From Oscillospiraceae bacterium (lineage in GTDB: Bacteria > Bacillota > Clostridia > Saccharofermentanales > Saccharofermentanaceae): DNA of 41,690 nt. The position numbers were made by a program, and so were the translations under genes. The stretch is taken from the NCBI GenBank assembly GCA_015069205.1, contig SVIZ01000015.1, positions 1-41,690 of the forward strand, given 5' to 3'. Below, in pieces: positions 24,362-32,507 of this stretch (position 1 is the first letter of the stretch; the number at the start of each line of letters is the position of its first letter). The notes beneath the pieces were generated by a model. The model was not told the DNA's origin. It made no database searches and saw only the letters and a program-made list of their open reading frames with translations.

Positions 24362-25075
24362 ATGGACTCATTCAGGCACTTCTGTCCCGAGCACATCGGA
24401 ATGCTCATTTTTATCGCTGTTGCAATTACTGCAGGGCTTCTGTTCATGCGGAATCTGTCAAAACAGAAAGTTTCCATCGCAGTAATCCTCCTGTCCATAG
24501 CAGCACTTGCAGGCGAAGTGGTCCAGGATGTCCTGCTCATAAGAGATAGAGGCGATATCATTGGCTTCTTGCCGCTTCACCTTTGCAATCTCGGATTATT
24601 CGTAAACCTGATCGCTGTTTTATCGCGAGGAAAGATCCAGTCGTTCTTTGCCGAGATATCCCTGGTGCTGATCATGCCCGGTTCCGTTGCTGCACTTATC
24701 TTCCCGGACTGGACCTACAGACCTTTCTGGTCTTATCTGCCACTGCTCTGCTTCTTTACTCATTCACTGACCGTTTTTATATCCTTAGTCTTCCTATTCC
24801 GCGGAAAGATATATGTAACTTTCAGACATTTCTGGTACTCATATCTTTTCCTGCTTATTACGGTTCCTCCGATATACCTTTTTAACAGCAGGACAGGCCA
24901 GAACTACATGTTCCTGTCTTACCCGCCTTCTGATACGCCACTGAAATGGCTGCTTAGCCTTACCGGCGAAAAGTTTTACCTTTTGGGACTGCTTGCCCTT
25001 ATTACAGCAATACTTATCATCGAATATACAGTTCACGAAGTAGCACACATGGCTGCTATAAAATTATCGAGATGA
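24362..25075 (+). CDS. YwaF family (TIGR02206) integral membrane protein
   Basis: A 237-residue protein with six to seven membrane segments. The N-terminal FRHFCPEHIGMLIFIAVAI, the central LPLHLCNLGLFVNLIAVL and the later TYRPFWSYLPLLCFFTHSL (with a histidine in the membrane) match the YwaF/TP0381 family of unknown function found in Bacillota and spirochaetes. The start at 24362 is favoured because homologues begin close to the first membrane segment; an in-frame ATG at 24329 would add 11 polar residues and lies against a possible -10 (TACAAT). Confidence 0.8.
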   Translation: MDSFRHFCPEHIGMLIFIAVAITAGLLFMRNLSKQKVSIAVILLSIAALAGEVVQDVLLIRDRGDIIGFLPLHLCNLGLFVNLIAVLSRGKIQSFFAEISLVLIMPGSVAALIFPDWTYRPFWSYLPLLCFFTHSLTVFISLVFLFRGKIYVTFRHFWYSYLFLLITVPPIYLFNSRTGQNYMFLSYPPSDTPLKWLLSLTGEKFYLLGLLALITAILIIEYTVHEVAHMAAIKLSR

Positions 25076-25080
25076 GTTAA

Positions 25081-25119
25081 TTACTTACTGAAATCAGTTT
25101 TTTGAATTTCAGTAAGTAA
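25081..25119. repeat. Perfect 14-bp inverted repeat
   Basis: TTACTTACTGAAAT (25081-25094) and ATTTCAGTAAGTAA (25106-25119) are exact complements around an 11-nt T-rich loop, starting 6 bp after the stop of the YwaF-family gene. It lacks a clear T-tract after the stem on the plus strand but probably forms a stabilising or terminating 3' hairpin. Confidence 0.6.
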
Positions 25120-25134
25120 ATATATCTGATTTCG

Positions 25135-25164
25135 AAAAAGGGATGCCGCTAATAGCATCCCTTT
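25135..25164 (-). terminator. Intrinsic terminator of the hyd operon
   Basis: AAAGGGATGC (25137-25146) and GCATCCCTTT (25155-25164) make a 10-bp stem with an 8-nt loop; the minus strand continues as TTTTT. It lies 13 bp after hydF and may also stop plus-strand transcription from the YwaF-family gene. Confidence 0.85.
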
Positions 25165-25177
25165 AGCAATTTCATAT

Positions 25178-26320
25178 TCAGAAATCGATAACCCTTGCAA
25201 GTATTCCCTTCATCTTACCTATGGCTATACCGTAATTCGTCATGGGCACGTCCTGTTCAGATGCTTTCCTGTAGCGGCTTGCCACTTCGGTCTCGCCGAG
25301 CATGCATGCTCCGCAGTGGATTATGAGATCAAAGCCCGACAGGTCTTTGGGGAACTCAAGTCCTGAAGTAAACGAGAACTCAAAATCCTTGCCGGTATAT
25401 TCCCTGATCCAGCCGGGGAGCTTAACTGTCCCGATGTCTTCGCACTGGCGGTGATGTGTACAGCCTTCACTGATGAGGATCTTTGCTCCGCTCTCAAGTT
25501 TATCAAGCATGTTCGCGCCTTCTATTGACTGGCCGAGGATGCCTTTGAATCTTGCCATCAGGATAGAAAAAGATGTAAGAGGAATCTCAGTAGGTACGAT
25601 CTTCGACACCTTGCCGAAAGCCTGGCTGTCCGTGATGACCATCCTTACCTTGCCGACCTTTTCGAGAGCTATTGCAAGCTCTGTATCCTTAACGACTACA
25701 GGGATCGCGCCCTTGCCCAAAAGATCTCTTATTACCATCTGCTGCGGAAGGATGAGTCTGTCCTTCGGCGCTGATTTGTCGATGGGAACGACGAGCACTA
25801 CAAGGTCGCCTTCATCAACGAGATCGGATACAAGGGGACGTGTTTTGCGTTCACGGATGATGACTGCAACTTTTTCCTTGAGTTCCTCAATGCCTTCACC
25901 TTTAAGAGCACTAACGGACATTGAATTCTCAACATCCGGAATGGTGACGTCAAGATCGCTCTTGTTGAACACGACAAGATAAGGGATCTTGCGCTTGGTG
26001 AAAGCATCGATCAGGCTCTTCTCGTCGTCGCCCAAACCCGCACTTGCATCTACAACGAGAATGGCAATGTCAGTCTCGTCGATCACACGAAGACTTCTCT
26101 CGATCCTTTGCGAACCGAGCTGGCCTTCGTCGTCGATTCCGGGCGTGTCGATGATCACGACAGGTCCCAACGGAAGAAGCTCCATGGTCTTTCTGACAGG
26201 GTCGGTCGTCGTACCTGCAACATCAGATACGATCGACAGTTCCTGTGAAGTAAACCTGTTTACAAGGCTCGATTTGCCGGCATTGCGGCGTCCGAAAAAA
26301 GCGATGTGTGTGCGTTCCAT
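25178..26320 (-). CDS. hydF: [FeFe]-hydrogenase maturation GTPase HydF
   Basis: A 380-residue scaffold protein on which the 2Fe subcluster is assembled before transfer to the hydrogenase HydA. The G domain is complete: GRRNAGKSS (P-loop, residues 10-18), VAGTTTDP, IDTPGIDDEG and NKSD. The middle is the dimerisation domain, and the C-terminus has the cluster ligands GCTHH and IHCGACM, matching the C...HCxxC motif that holds a [4Fe-4S] cluster. It is the last gene of the order TM1266-type gene, hydE, hydG, hydF and lies 58 nt after hydG. Confidence 0.96.
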   Translation of the reverse strand: MERTHIAFFGRRNAGKSSLVNRFTSQELSIVSDVAGTTTDPVRKTMELLPLGPVVIIDTPGIDDEGQLGSQRIERSLRVIDETDIAILVVDASAGLGDDEKSLIDAFTKRKIPYLVVFNKSDLDVTIPDVENSMSVSALKGEGIEELKEKVAVIIRERKTRPLVSDLVDEGDLVVLVVPIDKSAPKDRLILPQQMVIRDLLGKGAIPVVVKDTELAIALEKVGKVRMVITDSQAFGKVSKIVPTEIPLTSFSILMARFKGILGQSIEGANMLDKLESGAKILISEGCTHHRQCEDIGTVKLPGWIREYTGKDFEFSFTSGLEFPKDLSGFDLIIHCGACMLGETEVASRYRKASEQDVPMTNYGIAIGKMKGILARVIDF

Positions 26321-26378
26321 AATTAACCTCTGTTTATTGTTTCAAGTTCAGATTTCCAATGAGGGTTCCTTCGAAAGA

Positions 26379-27794
26379 TCAGAATCTGAAGTCGCGCTCA
26401 CCATTCTCGATCGCAACGAGTCTGTCGCGGAGAACTGCACGTGCCTTCTCGTTAGTAACATCAGGAATATTCTTCTCGATGAGCTTTTCGCCGACTTCAC
26501 GTGTCTCGGGAGATGCGTAGTCAACGAGGTATTCCTTGAGTGTCATGAGGGCGTTAGGCAGACAGCAGTTCTGGATCTGCTTTGCTTTGCAGAGGGCCAT
26601 GAATCTGTCGCCGGTCCTGCCTTCGCGGTAGCAAGCGGTGCAGAATGAAGGAACGTAATCCATGTCGATGAGCCACTTCATTACCTGATCAAGAGTACGC
26701 GTGTCGGATACGTCGAACTGTGCTGTCTCGTCGACTCTTTCCTCGTGTGTGTAACCGCCGACGGATGTTCTGGAGCCGCCGGAGATCTGTGAGATACCGA
26801 GGTGGAGAACACGCTCTCTGGACTTCTGTGATTCACGTGTGGAAACGATCATGCCGGTGTAAGGAACTGCAATCCTTATGCATGCTACGATCTTCGCGAA
26901 AATATCATCGTCAATCGCATTGGAGAAATCGTTTACGTCGATATCGTCAGCGGGGCAAAGACGGGGAACTGAGATCGTGTGGGGGCCTACGCCGTGAACT
27001 GCCTCAAGGTGCTCTGCATGCATGAGAAGACCTGCAAATTCATAACGGTATTTATCAAGTCCGAAGAGAACGCCGAGTCCGACGTCATCGATGCCGCCTT
27101 CCATCGCTCTGTCCATAGCCTCTGTGTGGTAAGCGTAATCGTGCTTGGGTCCTGTCGGATGAAGGACCTCATAAGACTCTTTGTGATATGTTTCCTGGAA
27201 GAGGATGTATGTTCCGATTCCTGCTTCGTGAAGCTTTCTGTAGTTCTCTACTGTAGTAGCTGCGATGTTAACGTTTACTCGTCTGATCGCACCGTTCTTA
27301 TGCTTGATCGAGTAGATCGTCTTGATGCTCTCCAAGATGTATTCGATAGGATTGTTTACCGGGTCCTCACCTGCTTCGATCGCAAGTCTCTTGTGACCCA
27401 TGTCCTGCAATGCGATAACCTCAGCCTTGATCTGTTCCTGTGTGAGCTTAACTCTCGGAATGGTCTTGTTCTTGCCGTGATAAGGGCAGTATGTGCATCC
27501 GTTGATGCAGTAGTTGGAAAGATACAAGGGTGCGAAAAGAACGATTCTGTTGCCGTAGAAATCCTTCTTGATCTGCTCTGCAAGTGCGTAGATCTCCTCG
27601 TTCTTTTCGGGGATGTCGCATGCGAGCAAAACTGATGCGTCACGGTGAGAAAGGCCCTTGCGCTCTTTGGCCTTCTCGAGGATGGCGTCGATGACTTCGA
27701 CGTTGCTCTTGTTCTCGTCTGCATACTTAAGAGATTCCAGTATCTCTTCGTTGTCGATGAATTCTTCTGCTTTTAATGATTTAGGATCGTACAT
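26379..27794 (-). CDS. hydG: [FeFe]-hydrogenase maturase HydG (tyrosine lyase, radical SAM)
   Basis: A 471-residue radical SAM enzyme that cleaves tyrosine to give the CO and CN- ligands of the H-cluster. The radical SAM cluster motif is C96-x3-C100-x2-C103 (CINGCTYCPYHGK), and the C-terminal auxiliary cluster motif CTACYREGRTGDRF, followed by a later Cys in KQIQNCC, is present. The start MYDPKSLKAEEFI at 27794 matches the usual family N-terminus and has AGAGG 8 nt upstream; a longer in-frame start at 27863 would overlap hydE and is not needed. It follows hydE by 43 nt. Confidence 0.96.
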   Translation of the reverse strand: MYDPKSLKAEEFIDNEEILESLKYADENKSNVEVIDAILEKAKERKGLSHRDASVLLACDIPEKNEEIYALAEQIKKDFYGNRIVLFAPLYLSNYCINGCTYCPYHGKNKTIPRVKLTQEQIKAEVIALQDMGHKRLAIEAGEDPVNNPIEYILESIKTIYSIKHKNGAIRRVNVNIAATTVENYRKLHEAGIGTYILFQETYHKESYEVLHPTGPKHDYAYHTEAMDRAMEGGIDDVGLGVLFGLDKYRYEFAGLLMHAEHLEAVHGVGPHTISVPRLCPADDIDVNDFSNAIDDDIFAKIVACIRIAVPYTGMIVSTRESQKSRERVLHLGISQISGGSRTSVGGYTHEERVDETAQFDVSDTRTLDQVMKWLIDMDYVPSFCTACYREGRTGDRFMALCKAKQIQNCCLPNALMTLKEYLVDYASPETREVGEKLIEKNIPDVTNEKARAVLRDRLVAIENGERDFRF

Positions 27795-27837
27795 ATTCCA
27801 TACCTCTTTCTTAAATAAATCGATGTGATGTTGAAGC

Positions 27838-28902
27838 TTAATGTTCTTTAACGTATCTGACATTATCGCCTCTGTCGGTGACGATCTCGTAGCCGATACT
27901 TTCGATTCTTCTCTTAAGACAGTTCATGCATTCGGCAGCTTCTTCTCCTGTGCATATTTTGTTGTCGTAGAGATCGTATTTCTTCCTAACGCTTACAGGC
28001 GACAGATTCGGCATTACTACGTTTGCTCCTGCAAGTATTCCAAGTTCTCTTCCTCTGGGATCGATCGTGCCGAGCGCCGTTGTTGCCGGCAGAAGAACTG
28101 TCGGAAGCATAAGTCTGATAATGCTCAGCAGATAAAGCGTGAGTTCGAGCGTGCCTGCCGTCATGTCCGCAAAAGGAGTCTCCTTATGTGGAATGAACGG
28201 ACCGATACCGATCATCTCGGGATCGAGTTTTTTCAGGAATAAAAGATCGTCAGCGATGTTCTCATTTGTCTGATAAGGTGAACCGACCATGAATCCCGCA
28301 CCTGTCTGAAATCCGATCTTCTTGAGGTTAAAAAGGCACTGCTTTCTGTTCTCTGAAGAAAGATTAGACGGATGAAGTTTTGCATAGTGTTCAGCATCTG
28401 CTGTCTCATGTCTTAACAGGTATCTGTCCGCGCCGGCATCGAAAAACTTTTTGTAGGATTCAAAACTCTTCTCGCCGATAGACAATGTGACTGCACAGTC
28501 AGGATGTTCACTCTTAATTGACTTTACGATATCCGCTATGAGATCGTCTTTGTAAAACTGATCTTCACCGCCCTGCATGACTATCGTCCTGAAACCCAGA
28601 TCGTATCCGTGGGAAGCACATTCAAGTATCTCTTCACGGGTAAGCCTGTATCTGGATGCATTCTTATTGCTGCATCTTATGCCGCAGTAATAACAGTCGT
28701 TTTTACAGTAATTGGTGAACTCGATAAGACCTCTTACAAAGACCTTGTTGCCATAGTTTTCTTTTGCAACCGCTGAAGCTTTTTGAGCCAGATAAGACTG
28801 TATTTCTCCGTTACGGTTTTCGAGAAGTAAGATGATCTCTTCGCGGGTGATATTTCCGTCTGAAACGAGCTTTTCTAATACGCTCTGAACATCAGATGCC
28901 AT
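27838..28902 (-). CDS. hydE: [FeFe]-hydrogenase maturase HydE (radical SAM)
   Basis: A 354-residue radical SAM protein required for H-cluster assembly, thought to act on a cysteine-bound organometallic precursor produced by HydG. The cluster motif is C66-x3-C70-x2-C73 in NYCKNDCYYCGIRC. TIVMQGGED and the BioB/HydE-type C-terminus (GANVVMPNLSP) are also seen. Its start overlaps the end of the TM1266-type gene by 11 nt, suggesting translational coupling. Confidence 0.95.
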   Translation of the reverse strand: MASDVQSVLEKLVSDGNITREEIILLLENRNGEIQSYLAQKASAVAKENYGNKVFVRGLIEFTNYCKNDCYYCGIRCSNKNASRYRLTREEILECASHGYDLGFRTIVMQGGEDQFYKDDLIADIVKSIKSEHPDCAVTLSIGEKSFESYKKFFDAGADRYLLRHETADAEHYAKLHPSNLSSENRKQCLFNLKKIGFQTGAGFMVGSPYQTNENIADDLLFLKKLDPEMIGIGPFIPHKETPFADMTAGTLELTLYLLSIIRLMLPTVLLPATTALGTIDPRGRELGILAGANVVMPNLSPVSVRKKYDLYDNKICTGEEAAECMNCLKRRIESIGYEIVTDRGDNVRYVKEH

Positions 28903-29149
28903 TGGTCAATCTCGAGTAAGTGATCTTGGCCGAGACGCCATCGAGCATGCCGATCTTGCCTGACACTGAACTTATCAGGCTCTCCGGCGCATCGACGACG
29001 ACGCTGATAATGGAGATATTCCTTTCACGATAAGGAATACCCATTCTACCGACGACATAATCCCTCACTTCATGGAGGATGTCGTTGATCTGTGACACTG
29101 AATCGGGATTCTCGACAATGATGCCGATAATTGCAACTCTCGTCTCCAT
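28892..29149 (-). CDS. TM1266-type iron-only hydrogenase system regulator
   Basis: An 85-residue ACT-like protein of the TM1266 family, regularly found next to hydE/hydF/hydG. VAIIGIIVENPDSVSQINDILHEV, VGRMGIPYRERNISIISVVVDAP and LSGKIGMLDGVSAKI-type spacing match the ferredoxin-like alpha/beta fold of this family (similar to the NikR C-terminal domain). It is assumed to sense a ligand or metal; DNA binding has not been seen. The start at 29149 follows AAAGGAGG by about 4 nt; upstream in-frame codons lie in the leader. First gene of the maturation operon. Confidence 0.9.
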   Translation of the reverse strand: METRVAIIGIIVENPDSVSQINDILHEVRDYVVGRMGIPYRERNISIISVVVDAPESLISSVSGKIGMLDGVSAKITYSRLTNGI

Positions 29150-29197
29150 TTGACCTCCTTTTGCGCCTCTAACGCAAACAAGGTTCTGAAGCAATTA

Positions 29198-29245
29198 AGT
29201 ATGAAAATTTACTTAAAGCCTTCCGCGTCAGGAAATACCTTCCGC
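29198..29245 (-). promoter_or_regulatory. Candidate hyd operon promoter with direct repeat
   Basis: On the minus strand the octamer GCGGAAGG occurs at 29238-29245 and again at 29219-29226, 19 bp apart; the second copy coincides with a -35 position (GCGGAA) 17 nt before CATACT (29198-29203). A TTAAGTA/TACTTAA dyad (29195-29201, 29210-29216) overlaps the -10. A poor -35 with upstream repeats suggests an activated promoter, but this is only a motif reading. Confidence 0.35.
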
Positions 29246-29368
29246 ATTCAGAACTATTGAGCATAAAGTAACACCTTGCAGATACAAAAGCAATGTGCCC
29301 GCGTGAGCTTATGAAAAGATGTCACGTTTCAATGGTTAATTTGAATTTAATCAGCACGGGTGATTGTC

Positions 29369-30541
29369 TTATTTTTTCTTTCCGACCATGACACGGCGAG
29401 CAGCCTTGAGGTAGATCTTCTGCCACCAGGGGCGGAGATGCTTGTCTGCTTCCACGAGCTTTTCCCTGATCGGGATGCTCTGGGGGCAATGCTTCTCACA
29501 CTTGCCGCACTTAACGCAGAGCGAGGCATCGGCGGGTGTCATTCGAAGGCCGATCGTCTGGAAATACTCGAGACGGCCGGAGCTCTTGTTCTCGGAATAC
29601 ATGTGGTTATAGCAAGAGAAGATCGTAGGAATGTCGACACCCTTGGGACAGGGCATGCAGTATCTGCAGCCGGTGCAGTTTACCTTCGTGCTCTCGATAA
29701 TGTAAGACTTGATCTTCTCGATGAATTCTTTTTCTTCAGGGCCGTAGTCTCCTGCTTTGGCTTCAGATGCGATGCGGCAGTTCTCTTCAACCATCGCAAT
29801 GGAGTTCATGCCGGACAAAACACATGTGATCTCGGGCTGGTCCCAGAGCCATCTGAAAGCCCACTCGGCAGGTGTCCTTCCGTGACGCTCGTTGGCAATT
29901 TCTTTCTTGGCTTTTTCAGGAAGAAGGTCAACAAGTTTACCTCCGCGCAAGGGCTCCATGATGAACACCTTGACGCCCTTCTCGGCAGCAGCCTGAATGC
30001 CTGCGCGGCCGGCCTGTGTGTGCTCGTCGAAATAGTTATACTGGACAAGACAACTGTCCCAGTCATATGCGTTCAGGATCTTCTTGAACGTTGCTGTGTC
30101 ACCGTGAAAAGAGAAGCCGACGTTTCTGATCTGGCCGCTCTTCTTTTTCTCTGCGATCCACTCTTCAATACCCAGTGCCTGAAGCTTCTCCCACTGCTGG
30201 AAATCCGTCATGTGGTGCATGAGATAGTAATCGACATAATCAGTCCTGAGTCGCTTTAATTCCTCATTGAAATATTTATCCAGACCTGCACGGTTGTTGA
30301 TGAGATACTGCGGGAGCTTGGTAGCGAGATTGATCTTGTCGCGGATGCCGTTCTTCTCGATTATGCGGCCGACGAGTTCTTCACTTCCCGGATAGATATA
30401 TGCGGTATCGTAATAATTGACTCCGAGTTCGAACGCACGCATGAATTCCTTTTCGGCCTTATCAAAGTCGATTCCGGGGCCGCTCTTTGTAAACCTCATG
30501 CATCCGTAACCTAAAATGGAGATACCTTTTCGCTGTTGCAT
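29369..30541 (-). CDS. Aldo/keto reductase with C-terminal [4Fe-4S] ferredoxin domain
   Basis: A 390-residue fusion. The first 275 residues are an aldo/keto reductase barrel (GYGCMRFTKSG, NYYDTAYIYPGSEELVG with catalytic Tyr, NLATKLP with Lys, VDYYLMHHM with His), and the C-terminal part has CTGCRYCMPCPKGVDIP and CVKCGKCEKHCPQSIPI, two ferredoxin-like cysteine sets. Clostridial proteins of this architecture are annotated as predicted oxidoreductases that link NAD(P)H and ferredoxin pools. It lies next to the hyd operon but has its own start region (30542-30794), so a shared redox role is only suggested. Confidence 0.92.
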   Translation of the reverse strand: MQQRKGISILGYGCMRFTKSGPGIDFDKAEKEFMRAFELGVNYYDTAYIYPGSEELVGRIIEKNGIRDKINLATKLPQYLINNRAGLDKYFNEELKRLRTDYVDYYLMHHMTDFQQWEKLQALGIEEWIAEKKKSGQIRNVGFSFHGDTATFKKILNAYDWDSCLVQYNYFDEHTQAGRAGIQAAAEKGVKVFIMEPLRGGKLVDLLPEKAKKEIANERHGRTPAEWAFRWLWDQPEITCVLSGMNSIAMVEENCRIASEAKAGDYGPEEKEFIEKIKSYIIESTKVNCTGCRYCMPCPKGVDIPTIFSCYNHMYSENKSSGRLEYFQTIGLRMTPADASLCVKCGKCEKHCPQSIPIREKLVEADKHLRPWWQKIYLKAARRVMVGKKK

Positions 30542-30701
30542 ATATACAGCCTCCTTATTCCTTATAAGACGATTATAAACGCAACTTATGAATAAGCATT
30601 GTAGAAAATGAGTCTTTTTTGTTCCCGTGCGTGTATAAATTAATCTTTATATCCCGGAAACAGCAAAGTTCTTTTGTCAAGTCAAACAACAAATAATTAT
30701 T

Positions 30702-30749
30702 GTTTTGCGATAAATTTATGTTGCAAAACGAGTTTTTGAGGTGTATCAT
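30702..30749 (+). promoter_or_regulatory. Promoter with inverted repeat for the plus-strand lipoprotein gene
   Basis: TTGCAA (30721-30726) is followed after 17 nt by TATCAT (30744-30749). GTTTTGC (30702-30708) and GCAAAAC (30723-30729) are exact complements spaced by 14 nt, the second arm covering the -35, so a repressor could bind here. Confidence 0.5.
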
Positions 30750-30794
30750 TACTTCAACACAACAAGTGCAAAGGGATTAGCGGGGAATAAAAAA

Positions 30795-31595
30795 ATGAAA
30801 TGGAATAAGGTTTTGATAGTGAGTTTGTGCGGAGCGGTACTGCTTTCAGGCTGTTCAATGTTTAACAGGGATAACGGCAGCCTGGAGCTCCCTCCAAATG
30901 CGACTTCGATTGAGAGTTCCTACGACAGAGACCAGGGAGAGACATTGTTCAATTATCAGGGAAGGACATATTCCTACTTTGGAAAACTGAACGATAAGAT
31001 GTCTGATGACTCCATCAGAGAATGCGTCGGTTACATGGACGACGACAAGAACACACGCATCTATTCACTTAATGAAGATCCTCTCGATAACTATCTCATG
31101 ATCAAGCACGTCGGCGGCATCATGGACCAGCCTGAATTCTTAAGGGCAACAGACACGAAGAACAAGGATATCTATACTCCCTCCTACATCAGGTCAGGCA
31201 GTTTTGAATCATGGGGTTCATCCGGTATCCATTACGAGCTTCCCGCAGCAACGATCGAAGTCGTATGCAATGCAGAAAATATCACAAGCGTAGACTACGT
31301 GCTTAAGATCAACGGAGAGGACAATTCAATCGGAGGCACAAGAAATGCTGACTATAGCGTGTTTAAGAAAGGTGAATTGCTGTACTTCGAATTTACGGAA
31401 CAGACGCTCCGGAACATGGCAACTACAGGCGAGACATTTGAACTCTCCCTCACCTTCAATGTCACTGACAAAGACGGATACACCTATGAGGTTGACGGGA
31501 AATACACCCGTGAGATGATGCTGGGCGCATCACTTTCCGACCTGGAGATAAGAGAAAACGGACACGGCGGATACATTCTTTACGAAGACGTTTAA
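30795..31595 (+). CDS. Predicted lipoprotein
   Basis: A 266-residue protein. The signal peptide MKWNKVLIVSLCGAVLLSGC ends in a lipobox with Cys20, so it should be anchored on the outer side of the membrane. The mature part is polar and beta-rich (SVDYVLKINGEDNSIGG, LSLTFNVTDKDGYTYEVDGKY), without recognised catalytic residues. The start at 30795 has GGGGA 8 nt upstream; the longer frame adds a non-signal N-terminus. The next gene begins 18 nt after its stop, so the two are probably co-transcribed. Confidence 0.78.
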   Translation: MKWNKVLIVSLCGAVLLSGCSMFNRDNGSLELPPNATSIESSYDRDQGETLFNYQGRTYSYFGKLNDKMSDDSIRECVGYMDDDKNTRIYSLNEDPLDNYLMIKHVGGIMDQPEFLRATDTKNKDIYTPSYIRSGSFESWGSSGIHYELPAATIEVVCNAENITSVDYVLKINGEDNSIGGTRNADYSVFKKGELLYFEFTEQTLRNMATTGETFELSLTFNVTDKDGYTYEVDGKYTREMMLGASLSDLEIRENGHGGYILYEDV

Positions 31596-31613
31596 TATCA
31601 AAAAATAGGAATT

Positions 31614-32042
31614 ATGTTTTCATCTGGGTTTACATTTCTGTTTTCACCTTTATTTGCCGCATTGGTAGTACCGCCCATAATCTTGTTCATTAAGGGTGTT
31701 AAGGCCGGCGGCAACAGAAGACGGGTTGCAATCTGTATCGCTGTTTCTATCGCCTGCATAATTCTCGCTGCAGGAATCAAATTCGTCTACGACATTAATC
31801 ACGTTATCGGCACATACAACGGATATGATAGCGATGAGATCGTAATTGACGGCGTCACCTATGTCGAAGACTACGCCAATGATTACTCGGCTTCCGACAA
31901 AGGCCATTATCTCGGTTCAGTCGTTTATATAAAGAATGACCAGGAAAAAGACCCCAAGTTCGTATGGGACATCAAAGGCACGGACGAATACATCTATGTC
32001 CTTTTCGCCTACGACGGAACTATCTATAAAAAAGCCGGATGA
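31614..32042 (+). CDS. Small membrane protein, unknown function
   Basis: A 142-residue protein with two membrane segments (about residues 5-27 and 39-58, the latter IAVSIACIILAAGIKFVYDI) separated by a basic loop (KAGGNRRR), and an extracytoplasmic C-terminal domain of about 80 residues rich in Asp and Tyr. The ribosome site AGGA lies 3 nt from the ATG, which is close. It follows the lipoprotein gene and faces the GNAT gene end-to-end. No family was recognised. Confidence 0.65.
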   Translation: MFSSGFTFLFSPLFAALVVPPIILFIKGVKAGGNRRRVAICIAVSIACIILAAGIKFVYDINHVIGTYNGYDSDEIVIDGVTYVEDYANDYSASDKGHYLGSVVYIKNDQEKDPKFVWDIKGTDEYIYVLFAYDGTIYKKAG

Positions 32043-32045
32043 CAG

Positions 32046-32492
32046 TTACTGTTTTTCCAAGTATACGAAAACAAGCTCGTCAGTAATCTCTTTGCGGTCA
32101 AATATTATGTAACCGAGCTTCTGGTAAAGACGGATATTGTCTTCACTTCTCGTGCTCGTAAAGAGTTCAAACCTGCAGTCAGGAAAACATTTCTCGATCT
32201 CATTTAAGAGCAGCGTTCCATAGCCTTTGCACCTGTGATCAGGATGGACCATGAGCTTTCCTATATATGCAGTTATGTTCTTCGCATATGCCCTGACAGA
32301 ACCTATGATCTTACCGTCTTCTACCAGTTTCAGGATCGTGCCCTTATTGAATTCTTCAGTCAGTTCTTCGATCGTTTCCTTCAACGGCGGAATATCTTTA
32401 TTGCCAAACAAAGCCGCCTCGCTCTGATAAGCGAGATACTGCAACGCCAGGATCTCCTGAAGATCATCTTGTACGGCTTTGAGAATGGTCAT
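32046..32492 (-). CDS. GNAT family N-acetyltransferase
   Basis: A 148-residue acetyl-CoA-dependent N-acetyltransferase. IGSVRAYA and TAYIGKLMVHPDHRCKGYGTLLLNEIE give strand beta4 and the pyrophosphate-binding loop (motif A, R/Q-x-x-G-x-G/A in RCKGYG), and NIRLYQKLGYI is the C-terminal motif B. The acceptor substrate is unknown. It lies tail-to-tail with the preceding plus-strand gene (3-nt gap) and 15 nt after the small lipoprotein gene, so it may be co-transcribed with that gene. Confidence 0.9.
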   Translation of the reverse strand: MTILKAVQDDLQEILALQYLAYQSEAALFGNKDIPPLKETIEELTEEFNKGTILKLVEDGKIIGSVRAYAKNITAYIGKLMVHPDHRCKGYGTLLLNEIEKCFPDCRFELFTSTRSEDNIRLYQKLGYIIFDRKEITDELVFVYLEKQ

Positions 32493-32507
32493 AAGACTCG
32501 TGCCTTA

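Noticed and set aside
25989..26648. 219-codon plus-strand frame across hydF and hydG
   Set aside because: Antisense to two confidently identified genes; spans their junction without regard to gene boundaries.
29360..30259. 299-codon plus-strand frame opposite the aldo/keto reductase gene
   Set aside because: Shadow of the strongly coding minus-strand frame; the product has no recognisable domain.
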